Shown piece after piece: positions 57,517-64,000 of a stretch of DNA of 64,000 nucleotides (within the stretch, counting starts at the first letter, position 1; every line of letters starts with the position of its first letter). The notes under the pieces are model-generated. The model ran no database searches. It saw nothing but the letters and a program-made list of their open reading frames with translations, and was not told the origin of the DNA. Origin of the DNA: JACQAI01 sp035507915 (GTDB lineage Bacteria; Pseudomonadota; Alphaproteobacteria; Elsterales; Elsteraceae); contig DATJNS010000038.1 in the NCBI GenBank assembly GCA_035507915.1, forward strand, positions 11,482 through 75,481. Reading direction: 5' to 3'. The translations under genes and the position numbers were made by a program.

Positions 57517-58050
57517 CTACTTGTTGATGACCGCGGCGCCCGCCTTGGCGGTCACCTCGTCCTGCGAGCCGGTGCCGCCCGAGCAGCCAATCGCCCCGAT
57601 GATCTTGCCGCCCTCGACCAGCGGAATGCCGCCGCGCGACGCGATCACGTCGTCCAACGTCATGATGTAGTTGAGGCCGCCGTTCTGGATCGCGCCCTCG
57701 AAGACCTTGGTCTCGCGCCGGTACATCACCGCGGCGCGCGCCTTGTGCTGCGCGATCGAGATCGAGGCGAGCTGGGCGCCGTCCATGCGCTCGAACGCCA
57801 CCAGCTGGCCGCCGCTGTCGAGAACCGCGACGTTCATCGCCCAGCCGCGCTTCTTCGCCTCGTTGACCGCGGCGACGATCACCTCGTGCGCCTTGTCGGC
57901 GCCGATTGCGGGGCCGTACGGCACGTTGAACGGCATCTTGTCGGGAATCGCGTCGAGATCGGGCTTCGCTGGCGGCTGCTGCGCCCAGGCCGCGCCGGCG
58001 GTGAGCACGATGACGCTGACGAGCAGGCCCCTCAGAGCACGTGACGGCAT
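57517..58050 (-). CDS. Secreted GlcG/HbpS-family (haem-binding-like) protein
   Basis: The 177-residue product has a signal peptide (cleavage after AWA at about residue 23) and a single GlcG/HbpS domain (Pfam Haem_degrading): ARAAVMYRRETKVFEGAI (about residue 103), ASRGGIPLVEGGKIIGAIGCSGGTGSQ (about residue 138). The family includes the haem-binding HbpS of Streptomyces and many uncharacterised periplasmic proteins. GGGAGG is seven bases before the ATG at 58050, which decides the start. Confidence 0.9.
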   Translation of the reverse strand: MPSRALRGLLVSVIVLTAGAAWAQQPPAKPDLDAIPDKMPFNVPYGPAIGADKAHEVIVAAVNEAKKRGWAMNVAVLDSGGQLVAFERMDGAQLASISIAQHKARAAVMYRRETKVFEGAIQNGGLNYIMTLDDVIASRGGIPLVEGGKIIGAIGCSGGTGSQDEVTAKAGAAVINK

Positions 58051-58140
58051 GTTGTTTCCTCCCAAAAAAGACCGTCGGACGCGCGGTCCGGCGGTCGGCG
58101 CGCGATCCTAAGCGCGCCGGTCCGGTCGGGCAATCGGGCT

Positions 58141-58611
58141 CTAGGAGCCCGCCTTGTAGGCCTTGACCGCCTGCTCGAGCGCATCGCGCTCCGGGCAGCC
58201 CGACGGACACACGCGCGCGAGATGCGCGAGCTGCTCCTCGGCGCGCGGCAGATTCTTGATCTGCAGGAACAGCTCGCCGTAGTACTCGAGCGCCGCCTTG
58301 TGGTCGGGCTCGAGCTGCAGCGCAACGCGATACTGCGCCTCCGCCTTGTCGAACTGGCCGAGCTTGCGCAGGCTGAAGCCCAGATAGTTGTGGGCATCGG
58401 CGTTGTCGGGCTCGCGCTGCACCACCTTGGAGAGCAGGTCGACCGCGTCCTGGTAGCGGCCTTCCTTCGCCGCCTTCTCGCCGGCGATGTAGTCGTCGCT
58501 CGCCTTCGGCGGCGTGAGCGTCGCCATGGCGGCGGCCGGCGGAGCGGAAGGCCCGGCCAGCGCGACGAAGGCGAGGACGGCGAGTGCGGGCGCGAGCCAC
58601 GGCTTGATCAT
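58141..58611 (-). CDS. Secreted tetratricopeptide repeat protein
   Basis: The 156-residue product has a signal peptide (to about residue 28) and roughly three TPR units between residues 40 and 145 (AAKEGRYQDAVDLLSKVV; AHNYLGFSLRKLGQFDKAEAQ; ALEYYGELFLQIKNLPRAEEQ). A cysteine pair occurs in RVCPSGCPE near the end. It is probably a periplasmic protein-interaction module. GGAGA precedes the ATG at 58611. It lies between the GlcG/HbpS-like gene and glutathione peroxidase on the same strand. Confidence 0.85.
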   Translation of the reverse strand: MIKPWLAPALAVLAFVALAGPSAPPAAAMATLTPPKASDDYIAGEKAAKEGRYQDAVDLLSKVVQREPDNADAHNYLGFSLRKLGQFDKAEAQYRVALQLEPDHKAALEYYGELFLQIKNLPRAEEQLAHLARVCPSGCPERDALEQAVKAYKAGS

Positions 58612-58667
58612 GGACCTGTCTCCTGTTGGCCGAGCAAACGCGCGGCCGATGGGTGTTATTCCGGCGG

Positions 58668-59165
58668 CTATCGCTTCAACAGCGGTTCTATCGCGCCGAC
58701 GATCTTCGGATCGCCGGGCTTGACCGACGACGGCCAGCCGTCGACCAGCGCGCCGTCGGGTCCGATCAGGAACTTGTGGAAGTTCCAGCGCGGCACCGCG
58801 CCTTCGCCGAGCGTCTCGGCGATCCAGCGGTAGAACGGGTGCGCCTCGGCGCCCAGCACGCGCTGCTTGGCGGTCATCGGGAAATCGACCTGGTAGCGGG
58901 TCGTGCAGAAGCTCGCAATGGCGGCGGCGTCGCCGGGCTCCTGCCCGCCGAAATCGTTGCACGGCACGCCGAGCACGACCAGGCCGCGCGCCTTGAAGCG
59001 GTCCGACAGCGATTTGAGGTCGGCATATTGCGGCGTGAAGCCGCACTCCGACGCGGTGTTGACGACCAGCACGGGGCGGCCGGCGAACGACTTGAGATCG
59101 ATCGTGCCGCCGGCGAGACCGGCGAACGAGAAAGCATGGGCGCCGCCCGTCACGCCGTCAGCCAT
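58668..59165 (-). CDS. Glutathione peroxidase (cysteine type)
   Basis: The 165-residue thioredoxin-fold peroxidase has its catalytic cysteine in NTASECGFT (about residue 41), glutamine in FGGQEPG (about residue 75) and tryptophan and asparagine in WNFHKFL (about residue 128), the family tetrad. It reduces hydroperoxides; cysteine-type bacterial enzymes often use thioredoxin as reductant. No signal peptide is present. It overlaps the end of the upstream molybdoenzyme gene by eight bases. Confidence 0.93.
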   Translation of the reverse strand: MADGVTGGAHAFSFAGLAGGTIDLKSFAGRPVLVVNTASECGFTPQYADLKSLSDRFKARGLVVLGVPCNDFGGQEPGDAAAIASFCTTRYQVDFPMTAKQRVLGAEAHPFYRWIAETLGEGAVPRWNFHKFLIGPDGALVDGWPSSVKPGDPKIVGAIEPLLKR

Positions 59166-59808
59166 AGCGCTGCTCCTGCCAGGGATCGCCGTCGTTGTGG
59201 TAGCCGCGCTCCTCCCAGAACCCCGGCTTGTCGCCGGCGACGAACTCGATGCGCTTCAGCCATTTCGCGCTCTTCCAGAAATACAGCTTGGGCACGACCG
59301 CGCGCACCGGGCCGCCGTGCTCGCGCGGCAGCTTCTGGCCGTCCCACTTGTAGGCGAGCAGCGCGTCGTCGTCGTCGAAGTCGGACAGCTTGAGGTTGGT
59401 CGTGTAGCCGTCATGGCTGTGGCACACGAGATGGCGCGCCTTCGGCAGCGGCGCCACGACCGCGAGGACGTGCTTGGCGGCCACGCCCTCCCAGCGATTG
59501 TCGTAGCGCGACCACGCGGTCACGCAGTGGATGTCGGAGGTGCTCTGCACCTGCGGCTGGGCGAGGAAGTCCTGCAATGTCCATGTCACGGCCTTGCCTA
59601 CCAGACCGTCGATCGTGAGGTTCCATTCCCACGGCTCGACCTTGGGCTGCACGCCGAGGTCGAGCACCGGCCAATTCTTGACGACGTGCTGGCCCGGCGG
59701 CAGGCGGTCGCGGCCGCGCTTGGCCACGGTGCCGGTGAGCAACCGGCCCTCGGCGGCCCAGCGCTGCTTGCTGTCGATCAGCTTGCGGCGGAACTCGTCC
59801 TTGTCCAC
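59158..59808 (-). CDS. Sulfite oxidase-fold molybdopterin oxidoreductase (YuiH-like)
   Basis: The 216-residue cytosolic enzyme has the sulfite oxidase molybdopterin domain. The molybdenum-ligand cysteine is in DIHCVTAWSRYDNRWEGV (about residues 93-110), and HDGYTTNL and GGPVRAVVPKLYFWKSAKW complete the site. There is no haem or dimerisation domain and no twin-arginine signal. The GTG at 59808 is supported by AGGAG seven bases upstream. The substrate is unknown. It is coupled to glutathione peroxidase. Confidence 0.9.
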   Translation of the reverse strand: MDKDEFRRKLIDSKQRWAAEGRLLTGTVAKRGRDRLPPGQHVVKNWPVLDLGVQPKVEPWEWNLTIDGLVGKAVTWTLQDFLAQPQVQSTSDIHCVTAWSRYDNRWEGVAAKHVLAVVAPLPKARHLVCHSHDGYTTNLKLSDFDDDDALLAYKWDGQKLPREHGGPVRAVVPKLYFWKSAKWLKRIEFVAGDKPGFWEERGYHNDGDPWQEQRYG

Positions 59809-59948
59809 GGAATGGCTCCTCGCCCACGCGTTCGCCGGGTGATTCGGCCGCACCAGCCCCGGGGTTACGATAGAGCGAAACCGCTGCCCTTGTCAGGTCG
59901 GTGACGCTATAGAGGCGCGAACCGCCGGGAGTCGAGCCCGCACCCGAC

Positions 59949-60566
59949 ATGATTCTTGTGCTGCTCCTCAAGGGCGTCCTGATCGGCGTCGCGATCGCCG
60001 CGCCGGTCGGCCCGGTCGCGGTGCTGTGCATCCGGCGCACGCTGCTCCAGGGCCATCCGGCCGGTTTCGCGTCGGGGTTCGGCGCCGTCACGGCCGACGT
60101 GATCTTCGGCGCGATCGCGGCGTTCGGCGTGTCGCAGCTGTCCGACGTGCTGTTCGAGCACGAGACCGCGCTGCGCCTGATCGGCGGCGTGTTCCTGCTC
60201 GCGCTCGGCGTCAACACCTACCGCAAGGCGCCGCCGCAGTCCGGGCGGCCGCTCGCGGGCCGCGTCGTCAAAGCCTATGTCACGGCGTTCCTGCTGACGA
60301 TCACGAACCCGATCACGATCTTCGCCTTCACCGCGATCTACGCCGGCTTCGGCATCGTCGGGCACGACATGTCGCTGCCGTTCAGCTGGAGCCTGATGAC
60401 CGGCGTGGCGAGCGGCGCCACGCTCTGGTGGTCGAGCCTGACGTTCGCCGCCGGCTTCCTGCGCGAGCGCGTCGCCGCGCACCAGCTGCGCTGGCTCAAC
60501 AAGCTGTCGGGAGGGCTGATCCTCCTGTTCGCCGCCGGCGCGTTCGGCTCGCTCGCATTCGGGTGA
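59949..60566 (+). CDS. LysE/RhtB family exporter
   Basis: The 205-residue membrane protein has about six helices. The N-terminal LysE motif GVAIAAPVGPVAVLCIRRTL (about residues 13-32) and FLLTITNPITIFAFTAIY near residue 120 are characteristic. It probably exports amino acids or related compounds. It is divergent from the molybdoenzyme and 49 bases ahead of the potassium channel gene. Confidence 0.92.
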   Translation: MILVLLLKGVLIGVAIAAPVGPVAVLCIRRTLLQGHPAGFASGFGAVTADVIFGAIAAFGVSQLSDVLFEHETALRLIGGVFLLALGVNTYRKAPPQSGRPLAGRVVKAYVTAFLLTITNPITIFAFTAIYAGFGIVGHDMSLPFSWSLMTGVASGATLWWSSLTFAAGFLRERVAAHQLRWLNKLSGGLILLFAAGAFGSLAFG

Positions 60567-60615
60567 GCGTGCCGCGTATGGCCATCGGCACGACGGCTCG
60601 GTACCTTGCGACGTC

Positions 60616-61560
60616 ATGGCGCGCACCAAGGCCCCCGGTCTGAAGCAGCGGCAGCGGCGGCGTCACTCGCCGTCGCGCCGCCGTCTGGTACAGCGCGAGG
60701 GGCCGATGCCGGTCGTGCGGCTGAACCGTCAGCGCCAGTGGCGCGACGTCTATCACCGCATGCTGACGCTGACGTGGCCGCGCTTCTTCGCCGTGATGGC
60801 GCTCTGGTACCTCAGCGCCAACGTCGTCTTCGCGCTGCTCTACATGGCCGATCCCGACGGCATCGCCGAGGCGCGCGCCGGCTCGTTCGAGGACGCGTTC
60901 TTCTTCAGCGTGCAGACCATCGCGACGATCGGCTACGGCGTCATGCATCCGCAGACGCGCGCCGCGAACCTCGTGATGACGCTCGAGACCCTGTGCGGCC
61001 TGATCGGCTTGGCGGTGCTGACCGGGCTGATCTTCGCGCGCTTCTCGCGTCCGACGGCGCGCATCCTGTTCAGCGACGTCGCGGTGATCACGCGCTACAA
61101 CGGCGTGCCGACCTTGATGTTTCGCTGCGCCAACCAGCGCCTGAACCAGATCCTCGAGGCGACGGTGAGCGTCACCCTGCTGCGCGACGAGACGACGAAG
61201 GAAGGCCGGGTCATGCGGCGCTTCCACGACTTGAAGCTCTTGCGCCAGCGTACGCCGGTGTTCGCGCTGACCTGGACCGTGCTGCACCCGATCGACGCGG
61301 CGAGCCCGCTCCATGCGCTCGACCAGGCCGACATGGCCGCCAACGAGATGGAGATCGTCGTCATCCTGAGCGGCGTCGACGAGACGTTCGCCCAGCCGAT
61401 CCAGGCGCGCCACTCCTATCTGTCCGACGAGATCCTGTGGGACCACACCTTCGTCGACATCATGCTCGAGCTCGAAAACGGCGCGACCGCGATCGACTAT
61501 AGCCAGTTCCACGACACCCGCCCGAGCGCCGAGCGGCTACCGATCAGCGCCCCCGATTAG
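60616..61560 (+). CDS. KirBac-like inward rectifier potassium channel
   Basis: The 314-residue protein has a basic N-terminus, two transmembrane helices (about residues 55-77 and 120-145) and between them a pore helix and selectivity filter TIATIGYG (about residues 104-111). Residues about 150-305 form the cytoplasmic Kir domain (LMFRCANQRLNQILEATVSV; THPI-like LHPIDAASPL). It should be a tetrameric potassium channel. Bacterial Kir channels are found in few lineages, including Alphaproteobacteria and Burkholderia. It overlaps the Rieske gene by four bases at convergent ends. Confidence 0.92.
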   Translation: MARTKAPGLKQRQRRRHSPSRRRLVQREGPMPVVRLNRQRQWRDVYHRMLTLTWPRFFAVMALWYLSANVVFALLYMADPDGIAEARAGSFEDAFFFSVQTIATIGYGVMHPQTRAANLVMTLETLCGLIGLAVLTGLIFARFSRPTARILFSDVAVITRYNGVPTLMFRCANQRLNQILEATVSVTLLRDETTKEGRVMRRFHDLKLLRQRTPVFALTWTVLHPIDAASPLHALDQADMAANEMEIVVILSGVDETFAQPIQARHSYLSDEILWDHTFVDIMLELENGATAIDYSQFHDTRPSAERLPISAPD

Positions 61561-61889
61561 GGCGGCGCGAGCCTGACCTCGCCGTCGCGCACCTCGACTG
61601 CGACCGGTGTCAGCGCGCGTCCGATGCACGGACCGTAGATGCACACCCCGTCGCCGACGCGGAACAGCGCGCCGTGCACGCCGCACAGGATGTGGCGGCG
61701 CTCGAAATCGAAGAAGGCGTCGGGCTGCCAGTCGAGGTTCATGCCGAGATGCGGACACGAGTTGACGAACGCGCGCACCGCGCCGCCGACGCGCACGACC
61801 ATGATGTCGGTCTCGACGCCGTCGAGCGTCACCGTGAAGCCGCGGCCGCTGCGGTCGGCGATCTCGTCGACCCGGCAGAGCGCGCTCAC
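61557..61889 (-). CDS. Rieske [2Fe-2S] domain protein
   Basis: The 110-residue protein is a lone Rieske domain. The cluster ligands are C-P-H in NSCPHLGMNLDW (about residue 48) and C-x2-H in ILCGVHGALF (about residue 72). It is a probable soluble electron carrier or the ferredoxin part of a dioxygenase-type system, though no oxygenase is adjacent. The GTG at 61889 overlaps the EVE gene stop by four bases (GTGA). Confidence 0.9.
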   Translation of the reverse strand: MSALCRVDEIADRSGRGFTVTLDGVETDIMVVRVGGAVRAFVNSCPHLGMNLDWQPDAFFDFERRHILCGVHGALFRVGDGVCIYGPCIGRALTPVAVEVRDGEVRLAPP

Positions 61890-62299
61890 CCGAGCCCGCC
61901 GCCCAGCTTCAGGATCTTGGTCCACGCCTTGTCGTCGATCGGCATCACGGAGAGCCGCGACTGGCGCACCAGCGCGATCTTGGCGAGCTCCGGATCGGCC
62001 TTGATCTGCGCCAAGGTCACGGGCTGCTTGAGCGGCTTGACCGCCTTGACGTCGACCATGACGAACTTGCCTTCCTTGTCGGACGGATCGGGATAGGCGG
62101 CCTTCGCCACCTCGACCACGCCGACCACCGCGCGCTCCTCGCCCGAGTGATAGAAGAAGCAGCTGTCGCCGACCGCCATCTTCTTCAGGTTGCTCGCGGC
62201 CTGGAAGTTGCGCACGCCGTTCCAGTGCGTGCGCTTGTCGGCGACCATCTGCGCCCAGGAATAAGCCCCGGGCTCCGACTTCACCAGCCAATGCGCCAT
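61886..62299 (-). CDS. EVE domain protein
   Basis: The 137-residue protein has the EVE (PUA-like) fold: WLVKSEPGAYSW (about residues 4-15), WNGVRNFQAASNLKKMAVGD (about residues 26-45) and FFYHSGEERAVVGVVEV. EVE domains bind modified bases in RNA or DNA. The ATG at 62299 matches the usual family start. It is coupled to the Rieske gene and lies downstream of gpsA across an inverted repeat. Confidence 0.94.
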   Translation of the reverse strand: MAHWLVKSEPGAYSWAQMVADKRTHWNGVRNFQAASNLKKMAVGDSCFFYHSGEERAVVGVVEVAKAAYPDPSDKEGKFVMVDVKAVKPLKQPVTLAQIKADPELAKIALVRQSRLSVMPIDDKAWTKILKLGGGLG

Positions 62300-62316
62300 G
62301 CTGCCCCCGCTTCCAA

Positions 62317-62436
62317 AGGAAGGTTTCAACGCAGAGGGCGCGGAGGATGCGCAGAGGCGGGAATTTGCGCGCGCAGCGCGCGATCTATTCCTCTGCGTCC
62401 TCCGCGAAGCCCCAGCGTCCTCCGCGTTGAAACCTT
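62317..62436. repeat. Long inverted repeat between gpsA and the EVE gene
   Basis: The left arm (62317-62357; AAGGTTTCAACGCAGAGG, then GCGCGGAGGATGCGCAGAGG) and the right arm (62390-62436; CCTCTGCGTCCTCCGCG, then GCGTCCTCCGCGTTGAAACC) pair over most of their length, with an internal GCGCGCGCAGCGCGCG palindrome near 62368. The TTCAACGCAGAGG module resembles dispersed repeats found in several proteobacterial genomes. It fills nearly the whole 142-base spacer. Confidence 0.75.
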
Positions 62437-62441
62437 TCGTC

Positions 62442-63464
62442 TCACCGGACTATCGCATCGCCGAATTCGGCGCGGAAGGGCCGCTGCAGCAGGCCCGCGA
62501 TGGTCGCATCGATGTCGGCGCCGCGATTGAGCACGGCGTCGACCGCGGCCGCGATCGGCATCTCGACCCCGAGGCGCGCGGCGAGCGCGACCAGCGCGCC
62601 GGCGCTGTCGACGCCTTCGGCGATCGAGCGCCGCTCGGCGACGATGTCGGCCAGGCTGCGGCCGCGGCCGAGCGCGGCGCCGAGCGACAGGTTGCGCGAC
62701 TGCTCGCTGCCGCAGGTGAGCGCGAGATCGCCCAGGCCCGACAGGCCGACCAGGGTGTCGCGCCGCCCGCCTCTGGCGACCCCGAAGCGCATCATCTCGG
62801 CGAGGCCACGCGTGATCAGCGCGGCGCGCGCGTTGTCGCCGAGCCCGCGTCCGACGGCGATGCCGCAGCCGATCGCGAGCACGTTCTTGACCGCGCCGCC
62901 GATCTCGGTGCCGAGCGGATCGTCCGACGCGTAGGGCCGGAAGGTGGCGCCGCCGAGCCGACCCGCGACCGTCGCCGCGAGCGCCGGGTCACGGCTCGCC
63001 ACCGTGACGGCGGTCGGCAGGCCGCGCGCGACCTCGCGCGCGAAGGTCGGCCCCGACAGCACGGCGACCGGACGCCCCGGCAGACATTCGTCGACCACCT
63101 CGGTCATCAGCTTCGAGGTGCCGATCTCGATGCCCTTGGCGCACAGCACGAGCGGCGTCGTCGCCGGCAGGCTCGGCGCGAGCGCGGTGGCCAGCGCGCG
63201 CAGATGCTGCGCCGGCACCACCAGCAGGAGCAGCGGCGCGCGGGCGACCTCGGGCAGCATGCCGGTCGCGACGATCGCGGGATCGAGCGGCGTGTCGGGC
63301 AGGAACAGCGGATTGACATGCTGCGCGTTGATCGCCGCAACCACCTCAGGCTCGCGCGCCCACAGGATCGGGCGCGCCTGGGCGCGGCGCGCCACCATGG
63401 CGAGCGCGGTGCCCCAGGCGCCGCCGCCGACGATGCCGACGTCGATCTCGGCGGCCGTGCTCAT
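62442..63464 (-). CDS. gpsA: Glycerol-3-phosphate dehydrogenase [NAD(P)+]
   Basis: The 340-residue cytosolic enzyme makes sn-glycerol 3-phosphate for phospholipids. NAD-binding [10 protein letters not shown] (about residue 13), CAKGIE (about residue 108), and catalytic lysine in [14 protein letters not shown] (about residue 190) and the [12 protein letters not shown] block (about residue 245) are diagnostic. The ATG at 63464 overlaps the tsaD stop (ATGA). Confidence 0.96.
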   Translation of the reverse strand: MSTAAEIDVGIVGGGAWGTALAMVARRAQARPILWAREPEVVAAINAQHVNPLFLPDTPLDPAIVATGMLPEVARAPLLLLVVPAQHLRALATALAPSLPATTPLVLCAKGIEIGTSKLMTEVVDECLPGRPVAVLSGPTFAREVARGLPTAVTVASRDPALAATVAGRLGGATFRPYASDDPLGTEIGGAVKNVLAIGCGIAVGRGLGDNARAALITRGLAEMMRFGVARGGRRDTLVGLSGLGDLALTCGSEQSRNLSLGAALGRGRSLADIVAERRSIAEGVDSAGALVALAARLGVEMPIAAAVDAVLNRGADIDATIAGLLQRPFRAEFGDAIVR

Positions 63465-64000
63465 GCCGCCTCGGCGCGCGGATCGAGCGGCCAGCGCGGC
63501 CGCGGCGCGAAGTCGAGCCCGTCGGTCAGGCCGAGCCGCAGGCGCTCGATGCCGGCCCACGCGATCATCGCGGCGTTGTCGGTGCACAGCGCGGGCGGCG
63601 GCGCCGTCATCGTCATGCCGTGGACGGCCGCGAGATCGGCCAGGCGCGCGCGCAACGTCCGGTTCGCGGCGACGCCGCCCGCGACCACCAGCGCCGTCGC
63701 GTCGGCATGGCGCGCGCGGAACATCGCGATGGCGTTCCGGGTGCGATCGACCAGCACGTCGCTCACCGCCGCCTGGAAACCCGCGGCGAGATCGGCCACG
63801 TCGCGCGGCGCGAACCCGCGCCCCTCCGGCCCATGGGGCAGGCCCTCGGCGACGACGCGCACCGCGGTCTTGAGGCCTGAGAACGAGAAGTCGGCGCCCG
63901 GCCGGCCGCGCAGCGGACGCGGCAGCTCGAAGCGCGCCGCGTCGCCGTCCGCCGCCGCGGCCTCGAGCGCCGGACCGCCGGGGAACCCGAGGCCGAGCAT
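63461..64000 (-). CDS. tsaD: tRNA N6-threonylcarbamoyladenosine transferase TsaD (C-terminal part)
   Basis: The last 179 residues of TsaD are inside the window; the N-terminal half, with the HxxxH metal motif, lies beyond 64000. Visible family blocks are [23 protein letters not shown] and [13 protein letters not shown]. The enzyme installs t6A on tRNAs that read ANN codons. It is translationally coupled to gpsA, a common pairing in Alphaproteobacteria. Confidence 0.95.
   Translation of the reverse strand: MLGLGFPGGPALEAAAADGDAARFELPRPLRGRPGADFSFSGLKTAVRVVAEGLPHGPEGRGFAPRDVADLAAGFQAAVSDVLVDRTRNAIAMFRARHADATALVVAGGVAANRTLRARLADLAAVHGMTMTAPPPALCTDNAAMIAWAGIERLRLGLTDGLDFAPRPRWPLDPRAEAA

Overview
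The window is ordinary chromosomal DNA from a GC-rich alphaproteobacterium. Evidence for this is the very high G+C third positions, frequent GTG starts, a block running rpmH-rnpA-yidD-yidC-engB-argB, a membrane-anchored monohaem cytochrome c beside kdsB and pheA, a Tim44-domain protein and a DUF1289 protein. The order within the class cannot be settled by reading; a Rhodospirillales or Reyranella-like organism is my guess. Genes are tightly packed. No stretch of more than about 265 bases lacks a gene. I see no prophage, insertion sequence, integrase, CRISPR array or replication origin.

Layout. 1-11.3 kb: a glutathione transferase and a leucyl aminopeptidase face a long minus-strand run that takes up and processes peptides: yejA-yejB-yejE-yejF, a second family-5 binding protein, a 2-hydroxyacid dehydrogenase and a GFA protein. 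11.3-15.4 kb: hisN and cytochrome c (minus), kdsB and pheA (plus), nudC (minus). 15.5-19.5 kb: SRP RNA, dnaX, ybaB, recR and tam (plus). 19.5-24.2 kb: a PRC-barrel protein and a glycosyltransferase-like membrane protein (minus), divergent from def-fmt-truA (plus). 24.2-32 kb: a long minus-strand housekeeping block (membrane protein, dapE, dapD, HAD nucleotidase, argB, engB, yidC, yidD, rnpA, rpmH). 32-35.7 kb: TVP38 protein plus disulfide oxidoreductase, and a D-glutamate cyclase-like protein. 35.7-40.7 kb: a complete branched-chain amino acid (Liv) ABC importer. 40.8-48 kb: rlmI, gpt, a gamma-glutamyltransferase, a lipoprotein, tRNA-Arg, a Tim44 protein and small proteins.

48-56 kb is the most distinctive part. 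A minus-strand set codes for a Gld-type ABC exporter (ATPase, permease, GldG-like and DUF4340 proteins), then a DUF1289 protein, a free-standing cyclic-nucleotide-binding domain and two small uncharacterised proteins. Divergent from the ABC ATPase is a 598-residue cyclase that fuses a histidine-containing six-helix membrane domain, an adrenodoxin-spaced [2Fe-2S] ferredoxin domain and a class III nucleotidyl cyclase. Cyclic nucleotide synthesis and a potential receptor therefore lie within about 7 kb, which is the best candidate for an undescribed signalling unit.

56-64 kb: an MFS transporter, a secreted GlcG/HbpS-like protein, a TPR protein, glutathione peroxidase with a sulfite-oxidase-fold enzyme, a LysE exporter, a KirBac-like potassium channel, Rieske and EVE proteins, gpsA, and tsaD cut by the window edge. 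Many pairs overlap by ATGA, GTGA or TGATG, which implies widespread translational coupling.
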